23,210 nt of DNA from CAZNER01 sp964572065 (GCA_964572065.1 CAZNER010000028.1:1-23210); one strand, 5' to 3'; numbered from the stretch's first letter, positions 16,682-23,210 are shown. The notes: generated from the letters alone by a model not told the origin. Numbers and translations: made by a program.

Positions 16682-17719
16682 CTAAAAAACATCATTTCTT
16701 TCAATTTCTTCAGATTGATATTTTTTTATTCCTTTTTTGCGCCATTTCTTAAATTTTTTCCATATTATGATTAATATCAAGACAACAAATGGAATAATTA
16801 ACAATTTCCATGGTATTACCCAAAATGAAGTAACTGACTGTATATACTCCATACCTTCATTTTCCTCCCAAGCAATATTTAATTGAGCATAATACTTTCC
16901 AAATCGAAACTTTTTTAATTTATCAAATTGAATATCTAGTTTTCCCGACTCATCTCTAGTGACAAATGCATCGCTCCAATCATCTTCAAAATTTTTGCCT
17001 GCATCAACAAATATTCTTTTCTTACCGTCATTAAAGCTAATTGACCCAGCATTATCAGCAAAATCTTTATTCTTAGATATGAATATTTGTCCTACAGGAA
17101 TAACATGAACATTTCCTTGATTTATTATGTGAGTATAAAATCTAACCGGAAGATACTCATATATCATTTTATCCGTCTCAAAAGAAACTATGCTCAAATT
17201 CTTCAATTCATCGCCAATGCCAATATAATTAATAGAAATCGGTATAGAAATTTCAGGAGTAATTCCAACCCCACTATCAAGCTCTTCTTGCGATTGAGTA
17301 GTAACAACTAATTCGAGATAATATCCATTAGTTGGTAATCCTTTTGGTATATTTATATTAACATCTAAATCAACTCCTTCACCTTTTTCCAAATAGAACT
17401 CATTTGGCACAAACTCAAGCCAGCCGTCTTTCTCAAAAGAACTCCTATAATCTGAATCAGAATTTACAGGCACATAATACTCTCCATTTTCATCTATCCC
17501 AATTTCACGGCTGACAACATAAAAATTTCCATCTTCAGATCTATGGTTCGTCACTCTAAATGTTTCCTCTATCTCTACACCTTGGCCTATATTCTTAGAC
17601 AAATACGAAGGAGCAACTACTATACCTGTACTGGATTCTTGTGCAGAAATACTATTAAAAATAAAAGTTAAAAATACTGTAAAAAAAATTATTGATACAA
17701 CTAATTTACATTTTTTCAT
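16682..17719 (-). CDS. DUF916-like membrane-anchored surface protein (first type), copy B
   Basis: 345 residues. Signal peptide to about Ala26 (ISA/QE). The first beta domain carries VAPSYLSKNIGQGVEIEETF and IPKGLPTNGYYLELVV, the DUF916-like pattern. The second domain has NQGNVHVIPVGQIFIS near residue 215. The juxtamembrane FWVIPWKL parallels FWIIPWGL in copy A. One helix (about 298-320) is followed by an unusually long basic-then-acidic cytoplasmic tail of about 25 residues (KKFKKWRKKG...EEIERNDVF), longer than in copy A. AGGAG lies 9 bases before the ATG, the clearest Shine-Dalgarno site in the window. First gene of a two-gene operon with its own promoter. Confidence 0.75.
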   Translation of the reverse strand: MKKCKLVVSIIFFTVFLTFIFNSISAQESSTGIVVAPSYLSKNIGQGVEIEETFRVTNHRSEDGNFYVVSREIGIDENGEYYVPVNSDSDYRSSFEKDGWLEFVPNEFYLEKGEGVDLDVNINIPKGLPTNGYYLELVVTTQSQEELDSGVGITPEISIPISINYIGIGDELKNLSIVSFETDKMIYEYLPVRFYTHIINQGNVHVIPVGQIFISKNKDFADNAGSISFNDGKKRIFVDAGKNFEDDWSDAFVTRDESGKLDIQFDKLKKFRFGKYYAQLNIAWEENEGMEYIQSVTSFWVIPWKLLIIPFVVLILIIIWKKFKKWRKKGIKKYQSEEIERNDVF

Positions 17720-17728
17720 ACTAAATAA

Positions 17729-17733
17729 CTCCT
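17729..17733 (-). promoter_or_regulatory. Shine-Dalgarno site
   Basis: AGGAG on the minus strand, 9 bases upstream of the ATG at 17719. Notable because nearly all other genes here lack one. Confidence 0.6.
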
Positions 17734-17748
17734 GAAATTATCAATATA

Positions 17749-17777
17749 AGTATATCTATGGTTCTATAAGTAGTCAA
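17749..17777 (-). promoter_or_regulatory. Promoter of the DUF916-like gene pair, copy B
   Basis: Minus strand TTGACT (17777-17772), a 17-base spacer, then TATACT (17754-17749). The predicted leader of about 25 bases includes the AGGAG site. Confidence 0.65.
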
Positions 17778-17854
17778 TTTATAATTAAATAATAAGGTAA
17801 TTTGATAGCAATTATGAAGGGACTCTGTAGCATGAATTCTAATAGATTCTGCTC

Positions 17855-17876
17855 GTTCTAAGCTCCAGCTTGGAAC
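17855..17876. repeat. Ten-pair hairpin downstream of the copy B WxL-like gene
   Basis: GTTCTAAGCT (17855-17864) pairs with AGCTTGGAAC (17867-17876) with one G-T wobble and a two-base centre. It lies 22 bases past the stop of the minus-strand gene ending at 17898. No T-run follows on the minus strand, so it could be a processing or attenuation stem rather than a classical terminator. Confidence 0.45.
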
Positions 17877-17897
17877 CAACAATATTAAAACATTTCC

Positions 17898-18971
17898 CTA
17901 AATATCAGCCTTGCATGTAAATATTAGGGTATCAGTATAGTCATTTGCAATTGCAGAATTCTCACCAGCAGTTGCATTAACATTAAAGTCAGCTGTAATT
18001 TCTGAACATTCAGCACTTCCCGAATTCCCGATATCATCTCCGTATAAATCAGTTCTCATCGGTCCGACATCTGTCGTTGCAGTACCTCCAGTAAAATCAC
18101 TCTCAGCAGTAAATGAACCACTTCCTGCTGATGTATTGCCATTATAATAAATACCAAAACACGGTGTAGTTGCCTGGCAGTCAGAAGTTGTTGCACTTAT
18201 AGTCCTTTCAGAATCCGAACCATCAAGCAAATCTGTTTCTGTAGTAGAATACAAACCATTATTTGAAGCATCACTTCTATAGTACCAAACCATACCTTCA
18301 GATCCATTTGTACCTCCCTGTATCTGTATGTCATCTGTTGAAGATGTTACAGTACCATAAGTTAAACTTCCTAAATCAATTGCATTATCACTTCCAGTAG
18401 TTGTAGTTACATCACATCTTACAAATGAACCTACATCTGCACTAATCACAATTTCATCATCATCAACTATAGGTAAAATCATTGATCCTGTATCAATATT
18501 GGTTGGGTTACTATCTCTAGTAGTAACAGTAACACTATAGTTGCCTGTCGAACCCGGATTATCTATTCCTGCAGTAATGATAAAGCAGTAAGTCTGACCT
18601 TGAGTTAAATCACCAGATGCAAAAGTTACAACCTGCCCTGACACACCGGTCGCAGCTGAACCTATACTTGGCCACGCGTTCGTACATTCACTATCCCAAC
18701 TTGAAATACCAGAAGTAGAAACTGTAACATTAGCCGGAGTGCCATCAACAGTATAACCACTAGCAAATGTTACCTGAACATCACTCTCGGTATCATCAGT
18801 TACAGCATCAGCTTTTACTAAGAAGTTTACATCCGTGACACTGGCTTCAATTCTAGAAGGTCTTATAGAGAACTCAGTAAACGAAGCAGCATGTAATTTA
18901 ATTGGATAAGATACAAACGCTAATAGTAAAAACACAATTGATATTGTAAAAACATTCTTTACTGACTTCAT
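17898..18971 (-). CDS. Secreted WxL-like protein, copy B
   Basis: 357 residues from the ATG at 18971. An in-frame TTG at 18983 adds only MLLP and has no supporting site. Signal peptide with likely cleavage after Ala28 (LHA/AS). Residues about 30-170 are a beta-rich domain with two Cys (CTNAW, YCF). Residues about 172-357 have the shared signature: IVISADV, then LGSLTYGTVTS at 200, then GTNGSEG...GLYS, and end in a beta strand with Cys (DTLIFTCKADI). Six or more Cys in the C-terminal half suggest disulfides and oxidative folding outside the cell. No anchor is present. It takes the same module position as 7644-8684 but shows little direct identity to it beyond the domain pattern. Confidence 0.65.
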   Translation of the reverse strand: MKSVKNVFTISIVFLLLAFVSYPIKLHAASFTEFSIRPSRIEASVTDVNFLVKADAVTDDTESDVQVTFASGYTVDGTPANVTVSTSGISSWDSECTNAWPSIGSAATGVSGQVVTFASGDLTQGQTYCFIITAGIDNPGSTGNYSVTVTTRDSNPTNIDTGSMILPIVDDDEIVISADVGSFVRCDVTTTTGSDNAIDLGSLTYGTVTSSTDDIQIQGGTNGSEGMVWYYRSDASNNGLYSTTETDLLDGSDSERTISATTSDCQATTPCFGIYYNGNTSAGSGSFTAESDFTGGTATTDVGPMRTDLYGDDIGNSGSAECSEITADFNVNATAGENSAIANDYTDTLIFTCKADI

Positions 18972-19002
18972 AGGCAGTAGCAAAAATTAATTTTATAAAT
19001 AT

Positions 19003-19031
19003 ATAATAAGTAATGAAAGGGAAAATGTCAA
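19003..19031 (-). promoter_or_regulatory. Strong promoter of the copy B WxL-like gene
   Basis: Minus strand TTGACA (19031-19026), a 17-base spacer, then TATTAT (19008-19003). This is near-consensus, with a leader of about 30 bases to the ATG at 18971. The last bases before the start, CTGCCT, are the same as before the ATG at 815. Confidence 0.7.
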
Positions 19032-19126
19032 CTCAAATAATGTTTTTCATCTAATAAAAAAATAATCTGTATCAATTTTAAACACTTAAAAAAGTCGTCC
19101 AAGCAAGATTCTAATATATAATAATA

Positions 19127-19663
19127 TTATTCTGTATATAACAAAAGATATAGTCTTGCATTAATTTGGTAACCTGCTTTTCTTATTCTAGGTTTACGAT
19201 ATATTGAAAGATCCCTTGTAGAAGGTACCAGCAAAAGATATGCTTCTTTAATCGGTGAACGATTTCCTCTTTTCCCCCTATTACTTAAATATTCTTCAAT
19301 ACTTGTTAATAATAATTCTGTCAATTGATCATATAATTGTGAACAATCTAATATAGAATGAGATATGATATTATTAAATAAACTTTCTATAAGATTTCTA
19401 AAATCAGGTTCTATCGACAATAAGCCATTGCTTATTTCAAGTTTTAAAATTAACGATCCTTTACTATTTCCTTTAATAGCTCTTGATATGCTTTCTCTCT
19501 CAGATACATTTATTATACTAAGAACCCAATTCCTATTGAAAATATTTATAGACACCTGACGAACCAAATCACACTCCATTAGTATTTCAACTATATCACA
19601 AGTATCAATTCTTGATTCTCCATCTCCTACCGTCCTATCTATATCTGCTGTTGCTAAAGCCAT
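19127..19663 (-). CDS. Unknown protein of 178 residues
   Basis: Family not recognised. The ATG at 19663 has no Shine-Dalgarno site. The protein is soluble in character, with no signal peptide or clear membrane helix. The N-terminal third alternates acidic and hydrophobic stretches (DTCDIVEILMECDLVRQ). The middle is leucine- and isoleucine-rich and probably helical (about 80-125). A basic segment with GKRGNRSP lies near residue 130, and the C-terminus is Arg/Tyr-rich (RKPRIRKAGYQ). It starts 21 bases after the stop of the zinc-ribbon-like gene, so the two probably form an operon. Base composition is like its neighbours. Confidence 0.5.
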   Translation of the reverse strand: MALATADIDRTVGDGESRIDTCDIVEILMECDLVRQVSINIFNRNWVLSIINVSERESISRAIKGNSKGSLILKLEISNGLLSIEPDFRNLIESLFNNIISHSILDCSQLYDQLTELLLTSIEEYLSNRGKRGNRSPIKEAYLLLVPSTRDLSIYRKPRIRKAGYQINARLYLLLYTE

Positions 19664-19684
19664 GATAATAACTATTTACTAATC

Positions 19685-19915
19685 TTATTCACCCTTCCAA
19701 GGTTTGATTTGATCTTCATGAATTAATGGGCTTTGTCCACATACATCACAATGAACTTGTACTGAATGCCCCTGAACTAATATAACTTGTGCTCTGTGAT
19801 TAGCACAATCAGCACAGCCTGGTTCATAACCTGATCTATGTGAAGGTATTTCCACTATTTCCCCAATACAAAATCCTGCATTTTCTTCTATAGCTTCTCC
19901 TCCCTGTTCATGCAA
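19685..19915 (-). CDS. Small putative zinc-ribbon protein
   Basis: 76 residues. Two CxxC pairs 18 residues apart, GCADCANH and HCDVCGQS, form a plausible four-Cys zinc site, with extra His residues around it. The family is not recognised. The only usual start in frame near the 5' end is TTG at 19915; no ATG is available. Odd feature: GGAGGAG lies inside the frame at 19903-19897 and is followed at a good distance only by ATA, so the true start is unsure. No signal peptide, so it is cytoplasmic if made. Probably co-transcribed with the 19127-19663 gene. Confidence 0.5.
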   Translation of the reverse strand: MHEQGGEAIEENAGFCIGEIVEIPSHRSGYEPGCADCANHRAQVILVQGHSVQVHCDVCGQSPLIHEDQIKPWKGE

Positions 19916-19967
19916 AATTTTATATAATAAAATAAAATCTATCCCATAATCATATCACAATCTTCCC

Positions 19968-19995
19968 TTGACACAAACAGAATAAGAATTAATAA
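19968..19995 (+). promoter_or_regulatory. Promoter of the lycopene-cyclase-domain-like gene
   Basis: TTGACA at 19968-19973, a 16-base spacer, then TAATAA at 19990-19995. The leader is about 20 bases to the ATG at 20024. Confidence 0.5.
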
Positions 19996-20023
19996 TAAGT
20001 AAATATCTTTTATAACTTTGGAC

Positions 20024-20806
20024 ATGAAAAAAGAGAAAATAATCAATTTGATATTACTTATCCTAATACCCCTAATCGGCGGAGCTTTCGCTAGATATTA
20101 CAGAACAAATGGTATGGTTTCACTTCTACTTATTTATGCTGCTCCATCTGTCTATATCTCAATTAAAAATCCTAAACACGTCGCAAAAACAACTCTCTTT
20201 TCATTTTTTATAGGTATCCCACTAATTATTATTTTTGATTTCATTTCTCATTATACAAACACATGGGAAATTTATAACACAATTTTCGGTTTCAGGCTCT
20301 TTAATTATGTAACTATAGAAAACATGCTGTGGGCTTTCTTCCATCTTTATTACACTATCTTTTTTTACGAACACTTCATTGATAAACCAGAAAAAAATAA
20401 GATTAAAATACTTCCTAGAATGAAATATATCCTTTCAATTATTTTAGGGTTATTTATTACATTTATCGGACTCTATTTTTTCTCTCAAAAAACCTTGTTT
20501 ATTCACTATTTCTATATGTTTTTAGGAATAATAGTAATAGTGATTCCAACTACAATCTTTCTTGTTAAATACCCTAAGTTCATCAACAAATTTACTTTAG
20601 TAACAGCTTACTTTTTCTTTTTTTCAATTCTAGTAGAATATGTTGGATTAAAAAACAACATTTGGAATTTCCCAGGAAATGAATTCATCGGGTGGGTTCA
20701 ATTATTTGGAGGTAAATTCCCTTTTGAAGAACTATTCTTTTGGATGATGCTTTTTTCCGGAGCTATACTATCATTCTACGAGTTCTTTGATGATGATCGC
20801 AAGTAG
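20024..20806 (+). CDS. Lycopene-cyclase-domain-like integral membrane protein
   Basis: 260 residues from the ATG at 20024; a TTG two codons earlier is in frame but less likely. There are seven or eight hydrophobic segments. Two halves appear to repeat the lycopene cyclase domain pattern. The first has FDFISHYTNTWEIYN, FGFRLFNY and TIENMLW. The second has VEYVGLKNNIWNFPG, FIGWVQLFGGKFPFEEL and FFWMMLFSG, ending YEFFDDD. The F-P-x-E-E-L-F-F motif preceded by Trp-Asn-Phe-Pro is the hallmark of the heterodimeric/fused lycopene cyclase family. The first half has only one Glu of the usual EE pair. The membrane location is certain. Cyclase activity is not implied, since no carotenoid gene is in the window and CPR bacteria usually lack that pathway; an altered isoprenoid or lipid role is possible. 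Confidence 0.65.
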   Translation: MKKEKIINLILLILIPLIGGAFARYYRTNGMVSLLLIYAAPSVYISIKNPKHVAKTTLFSFFIGIPLIIIFDFISHYTNTWEIYNTIFGFRLFNYVTIENMLWAFFHLYYTIFFYEHFIDKPEKNKIKILPRMKYILSIILGLFITFIGLYFFSQKTLFIHYFYMFLGIIVIVIPTTIFLVKYPKFINKFTLVTAYFFFFSILVEYVGLKNNIWNFPGNEFIGWVQLFGGKFPFEELFFWMMLFSGAILSFYEFFDDDRK

Positions 20807-20813
20807 CTTGCAT

Positions 20814-21770
20814 TTAAATTTCAACAACTCTTCCTGATGCTCTTATTCTATCAAGTACTAACATTCTATCTGTTTTAACAATAAAAGGAGGAATTTCTCT
20901 TGGTTTCCCGAGGACTTCATACTCATGAATGAAAAAATCATCTATAACCCCCTCTACAAAACCTTTTAAATATTCAATCCAAATATCCTCCTGATAAGGA
21001 TCCCCCATATATTCCAATATACGACAATCAATAACATATTGGGATCCTGAACTTGGATAATTACTACTTTTGATTTTATCTACAGCTTCTTTCCAACTCA
21101 TATATTCCGACATTTCTGTTAACAGCATAAACAAATCAAATACAGCTAAAGGTAATTCATCGTAATATACTTCTGAAAATTCAATACCTCTATAATACAT
21201 CCATGGTACTCGATATAATAATTTTTCTGGGCTTCCATCAGTAGTTCTTCTACATATAAAACGACTAAAAAAAGTTGGATGAGTATAGTAAGTATTTACA
21301 GGATCCATTCTTACTCCAAGCAAACTTAATCCTAATCGTACATAATCAGTAAACTCATGTGGTATACGATATAAGACTCGTTGAGCAAAATTTCGAAAAA
21401 CTTCTCTATGTATGTATCTTCTCGCTTCCAAACAATCGATTTCGCTAAATTTAACTAGATCAGAATTCACATATATTATAGGTGTACTACTGTATGGTGA
21501 ACTCCAAAAAGCTCTACAGCCGGCTCTTGCAGCTTCTCTTTGTATTAGATTCACAAATTTATCAGGATTAATATCAGGATCTAATATATCTTGATACGCT
21601 TTACAGGCTTTTAATTAAATTTCTAGTCCGCTTCTATATCGAAATTTTATTCCTTTTTGTAGTAACGTTTCTACCCCAAGTGACTCTAATGCATCATAAA
21701 CTCTAGGAAATAAACCTTTTACTGCATTCCCAAATGCATCTTGTTCGTAAGCTAGATTTTCTGTGTTCAT
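20814..21770 (-). pseudogene. Unknown 318-codon gene interrupted by an in-frame TAA
   Basis: One continuous frame runs from the ATG at 21770 to the stop at 20814 except for a TAA at 21617-21615 (codon 52). Before it lie 51 residues (MNTENLAYEQDAF...YRSGLEI). After it come LKACKAYQDILDPDINPDKF and then 246 residues that could restart at GTG 21554. Sequence on both sides of the TAA reads like ordinary protein with no frame shift, so a single nonsense change is the simplest reading. The family is not recognised: the product looks soluble, aromatic- and Arg-rich, with patches such as CLEARRYIHREVF and WIEYLKGFVEGVIDDFF. A working protein might still be made by restart at 21554, but no Shine-Dalgarno site precedes that GTG. 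It converges on the preceding membrane-protein gene with 7 bases between stops. Confidence 0.6.
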
Positions 21771-21798
21771 ACATAAAAACATTAATTAATCCTATAAT

Positions 21799-21827
21799 AT
21801 TATAACACAGTAAATATAAATTCTTAA
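21799..21827 (-). promoter_or_regulatory. Promoter of the interrupted gene
   Basis: Minus strand TTAAGA (21827-21822), a 17-base spacer, then TATAAT (21804-21799). The leader is about 22 bases to the ATG at 21770. Divergent from the ABC permease promoter. Confidence 0.5.
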
Positions 21828-21865
21828 AATGCTTAAAAATACTATTTTAAATACCATAATCACTG

Positions 21866-21871
21866 TATAAT
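21866..21871 (+). promoter_or_regulatory. -10 box giving a leaderless or near-leaderless permease mRNA
   Basis: A perfect TATAAT ends 8 bases before the ATG at 21880, so the start point should fall at or next to the start codon. The -35 region is poor (TATTTT). Confidence 0.5.
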
Positions 21872-21879
21872 TTACAAAA

Positions 21880-22677
21880 ATGAAAAAATATCTCAAAATA
21901 GCACATATTTCATTTCTAAACTACCTGGAATATAGATTTGATATACTATCCAACCTTTTAATGAATTTACTAGGAATAGGAACTTCCTATTTTATTTGGC
22001 ATAAGCTGGCAAGTGATTACTCTCAAATAGGTAGTTATAACCAAAATGAAATCATAAGCTACTATTTAATTTCCTGCCTTTTTATAGGGTTTATAAATCC
22101 CAGGACTGCAAAGCGTTACGAAAGACTAATAAAAGACGGAGGACTATCTAACCTTCTCATTAAACCTCTGAATGAAAAGTTAAGTATCTTTTTCAAAGAA
22201 ATAGGAGGTCAATCATTTATAATTTTGCTTTCAATCTTAGTTTTTTCAATACCAATATATTTAATACCCGGGATTAGAAACGAATTAAATATAAATCCCA
22301 GCTCAATATTTTTTACATTGATCTTTATGGTATTATCTAATTTATTTTTATATCTAATGTATTCAGCTATCGGTGTTTTTTCATTTTGGACCGACAGCGG
22401 AGGCGGCTTGAGAAATATAATCATTAACTTAATAATTATTCTTAGAGGGAGCTGGTTTCCTCTCGATTTAGCACCAACGTCTGTTCAGAAAATTCTTTCT
22501 CTTATTCCATTCCAATATGCTATGTATTATCCAGTCAAAATTCTAACTGGTGAAACAAATGTATCCTTACACATCAGAGGTATAGTTGTATTAATCCTAT
22601 CGATACTTGCATTTGGTTTATTAACTAATTTCTTATGGAAGAAAGGTATTAAAAAATACGAAGCTTATGGAAATTAA
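21880..22677 (+). CDS. ABC-2 family (DUF990-like) transporter permease
   Basis: 265 residues with about six membrane segments. The N-terminal cytoplasmic part has HISFLNYLEYRFDILSN, followed by the first helices. GGLSNLLIKPLN near residue 87 is the loop typical of DUF990/ABC2_membrane_6 permeases. A later loop has FWTDSGGG...RGSWFPLDLAP, and the protein ends WKKGIKKYEAYGN, also typical of the family. Such permeases work as pairs with one cytoplasmic ATPase to move substrates, often lipids, glycans or drugs, out of the cell. The second permease starts 14 bases after its stop. The gene upstream is divergent, so the ATPase is likely downstream and out of view. The substrate cannot be told from sequence. 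Confidence 0.8.
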   Translation: MKKYLKIAHISFLNYLEYRFDILSNLLMNLLGIGTSYFIWHKLASDYSQIGSYNQNEIISYYLISCLFIGFINPRTAKRYERLIKDGGLSNLLIKPLNEKLSIFFKEIGGQSFIILLSILVFSIPIYLIPGIRNELNINPSSIFFTLIFMVLSNLFLYLMYSAIGVFSFWTDSGGGLRNIIINLIIILRGSWFPLDLAPTSVQKILSLIPFQYAMYYPVKILTGETNVSLHIRGIVVLILSILAFGLLTNFLWKKGIKKYEAYGN

Positions 22678-22691
22678 ATTGAAATAAAATC

Positions 22692-23210
22692 ATGTTTAAA
22701 AACATAAAAAAAATAATAAAAGTTGAATTAATTTTGATAAAGCTTAATTTTGAATCCTTTCTTTTCTATAGATTGAATGCACTTTTGATATTCGTAGGTT
22801 CTGCATTTTATAATCTAGGCGCTATTTTATTTATCCAATTTTTATTTAATAATATCACCAGTTTTGCTGGATATGATAAATGGGATTTATTGTTATTTTA
22901 CGGAATCGGACAATCACTAGGATTCATATATTTATTTTCTACTAATCCAAATAAATATAAATTCGTAAATATGGTAGATAATGGTAATTTAGATTTAATT
23001 CTAACGAAACCCCTTAATTCAATTGTCTATTCAACTCTTAATAAATTTTCATTTGAGCATCTCATTGGACTCATACAGCCTGTAATGATAATTATTTATG
23101 TTTTTTCAAACAAAACCTATATGTTCAATCCAGCAGGAATTATAATTGCTCTTTCATCAATCTTTATTTCTATCATTTTATCCCATTTAATAAATGTAAT
23201 TACTCTTATC
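22692..23210 (+). CDS. Second ABC-2 (DUF990-like) permease, 3' end outside window
   Basis: 173 codons from the ATG at 22692 are open to the window edge. The N-terminus has KVELILIKLNFESFLFYRLN before the first helix, paralleling the first permease. NGNLDLILTKPLNSIVYS near residue 101 matches the GGLSNLLIKPLN loop of its partner. At least four hydrophobic segments are visible. The tight spacing and shared loop support a heterodimeric exporter. No Shine-Dalgarno site. Confidence 0.75.
   Translation, partial: MFKNIKKIIKVELILIKLNFESFLFYRLNALLIFVGSAFYNLGAILFIQFLFNNITSFAGYDKWDLLLFYGIGQSLGFIYLFSTNPNKYKFVNMVDNGNLDLILTKPLNSIVYSTLNKFSFEHLIGLIQPVMIIIYVFSNKTYMFNPAGIIIALSSIFISIILSHLINVITLI

Larger units (their letters stand above)
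8975..18971. repeat. Surface module copy B
   Basis: Second, larger copy of the five-gene module in the same order and orientation as 815-8684. The extra length comes mainly from the longer fibre gene (1667 against 1006 residues) and a 0.5-kb gene-free stretch after it. Homology to copy A continues a little past the fibre stop codon: both continue with GAGGAGTTG and then a GGTTCT...TCTTGG motif. Confidence 0.8.

Noticed and set aside
8747..19020. CCCTTTCATTA-like string near the promoters of both WxL-like genes (8749-8759; reverse complement at 19010-19020)
   Set aside because: The two copies are in opposite orientation and at different positions relative to the -35 and -10 boxes, so a shared operator is not supported.
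19120..19131. AATAATATTATT palindrome at the end of the 19127-19663 gene
   Set aside because: Pure A/T palindromes of this size are expected by chance at this base composition, and no T-run or GC pair supports a terminator.

Overview
The window is AT-rich (about two-thirds A+T by eye) and gene-dense. It uses the standard bacterial stops TAA, TAG and TGA, has sigma70-type promoters and almost no Shine-Dalgarno sites. Its content is typical of Candidate Phyla Radiation (Patescibacteria) genomes: very large secreted proteins with tail-fibre-like GNVGIGTT repeats, secreted proteins with a recurring WxL-like beta domain, DUF916-like membrane-anchored proteins, a 23S-intervening-sequence-type four-helix-bundle protein, an O-antigen-ligase-like protein and a lycopene-cyclase-domain-like protein. 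The assignment is inferred from gene content; no rRNA or ribosomal protein is present.

Layout. 1-635 is the N-terminal part of an O-antigen ligase/polymerase-like membrane protein (minus strand). 815-8684 and 8975-18971 are two tandem copies, in the same order and orientation, of a five-gene surface module. Each copy has: (i) a giant secreted fibre-like protein (+); (ii) a secreted Fn3-like plus WxL-like protein (+); (iii, iv) two DUF916-like proteins with a signal peptide, a C-terminal membrane helix and a basic tail (-, adjacent or overlapping); (v) a secreted acidic WxL-like protein (-). Genes ii and iii converge, almost touching. Copy A also carries a four-helix-bundle gene between the promoter and gene ii. 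Copy B has a 0.5-kb gene-free stretch with strong inverted repeats at the same place.

19127-19915 holds two small unknown genes, one a putative zinc ribbon. 20024-20806 is a lycopene-cyclase-domain-like membrane protein. 20814-21770 is an unknown gene interrupted by one in-frame TAA. 21880-23210 holds two ABC-2 (DUF990-like) permeases, the second running off the window; their ATPase is not in view and probably lies downstream.

The duplicated module resembles in logic the Firmicutes csc/WxL clusters, in which DUF916/DUF3324 membrane proteins partner secreted WxL proteins. Here the set is joined to a fibre-like adhesin candidate. I infer that each module builds a cell-surface complex, possibly used for contact with a host cell. 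The two copies have diverged very unevenly: the plus-strand proteins remain close, while the minus-strand partners are only distantly alike. This suggests two surface complexes with different partner specificities.
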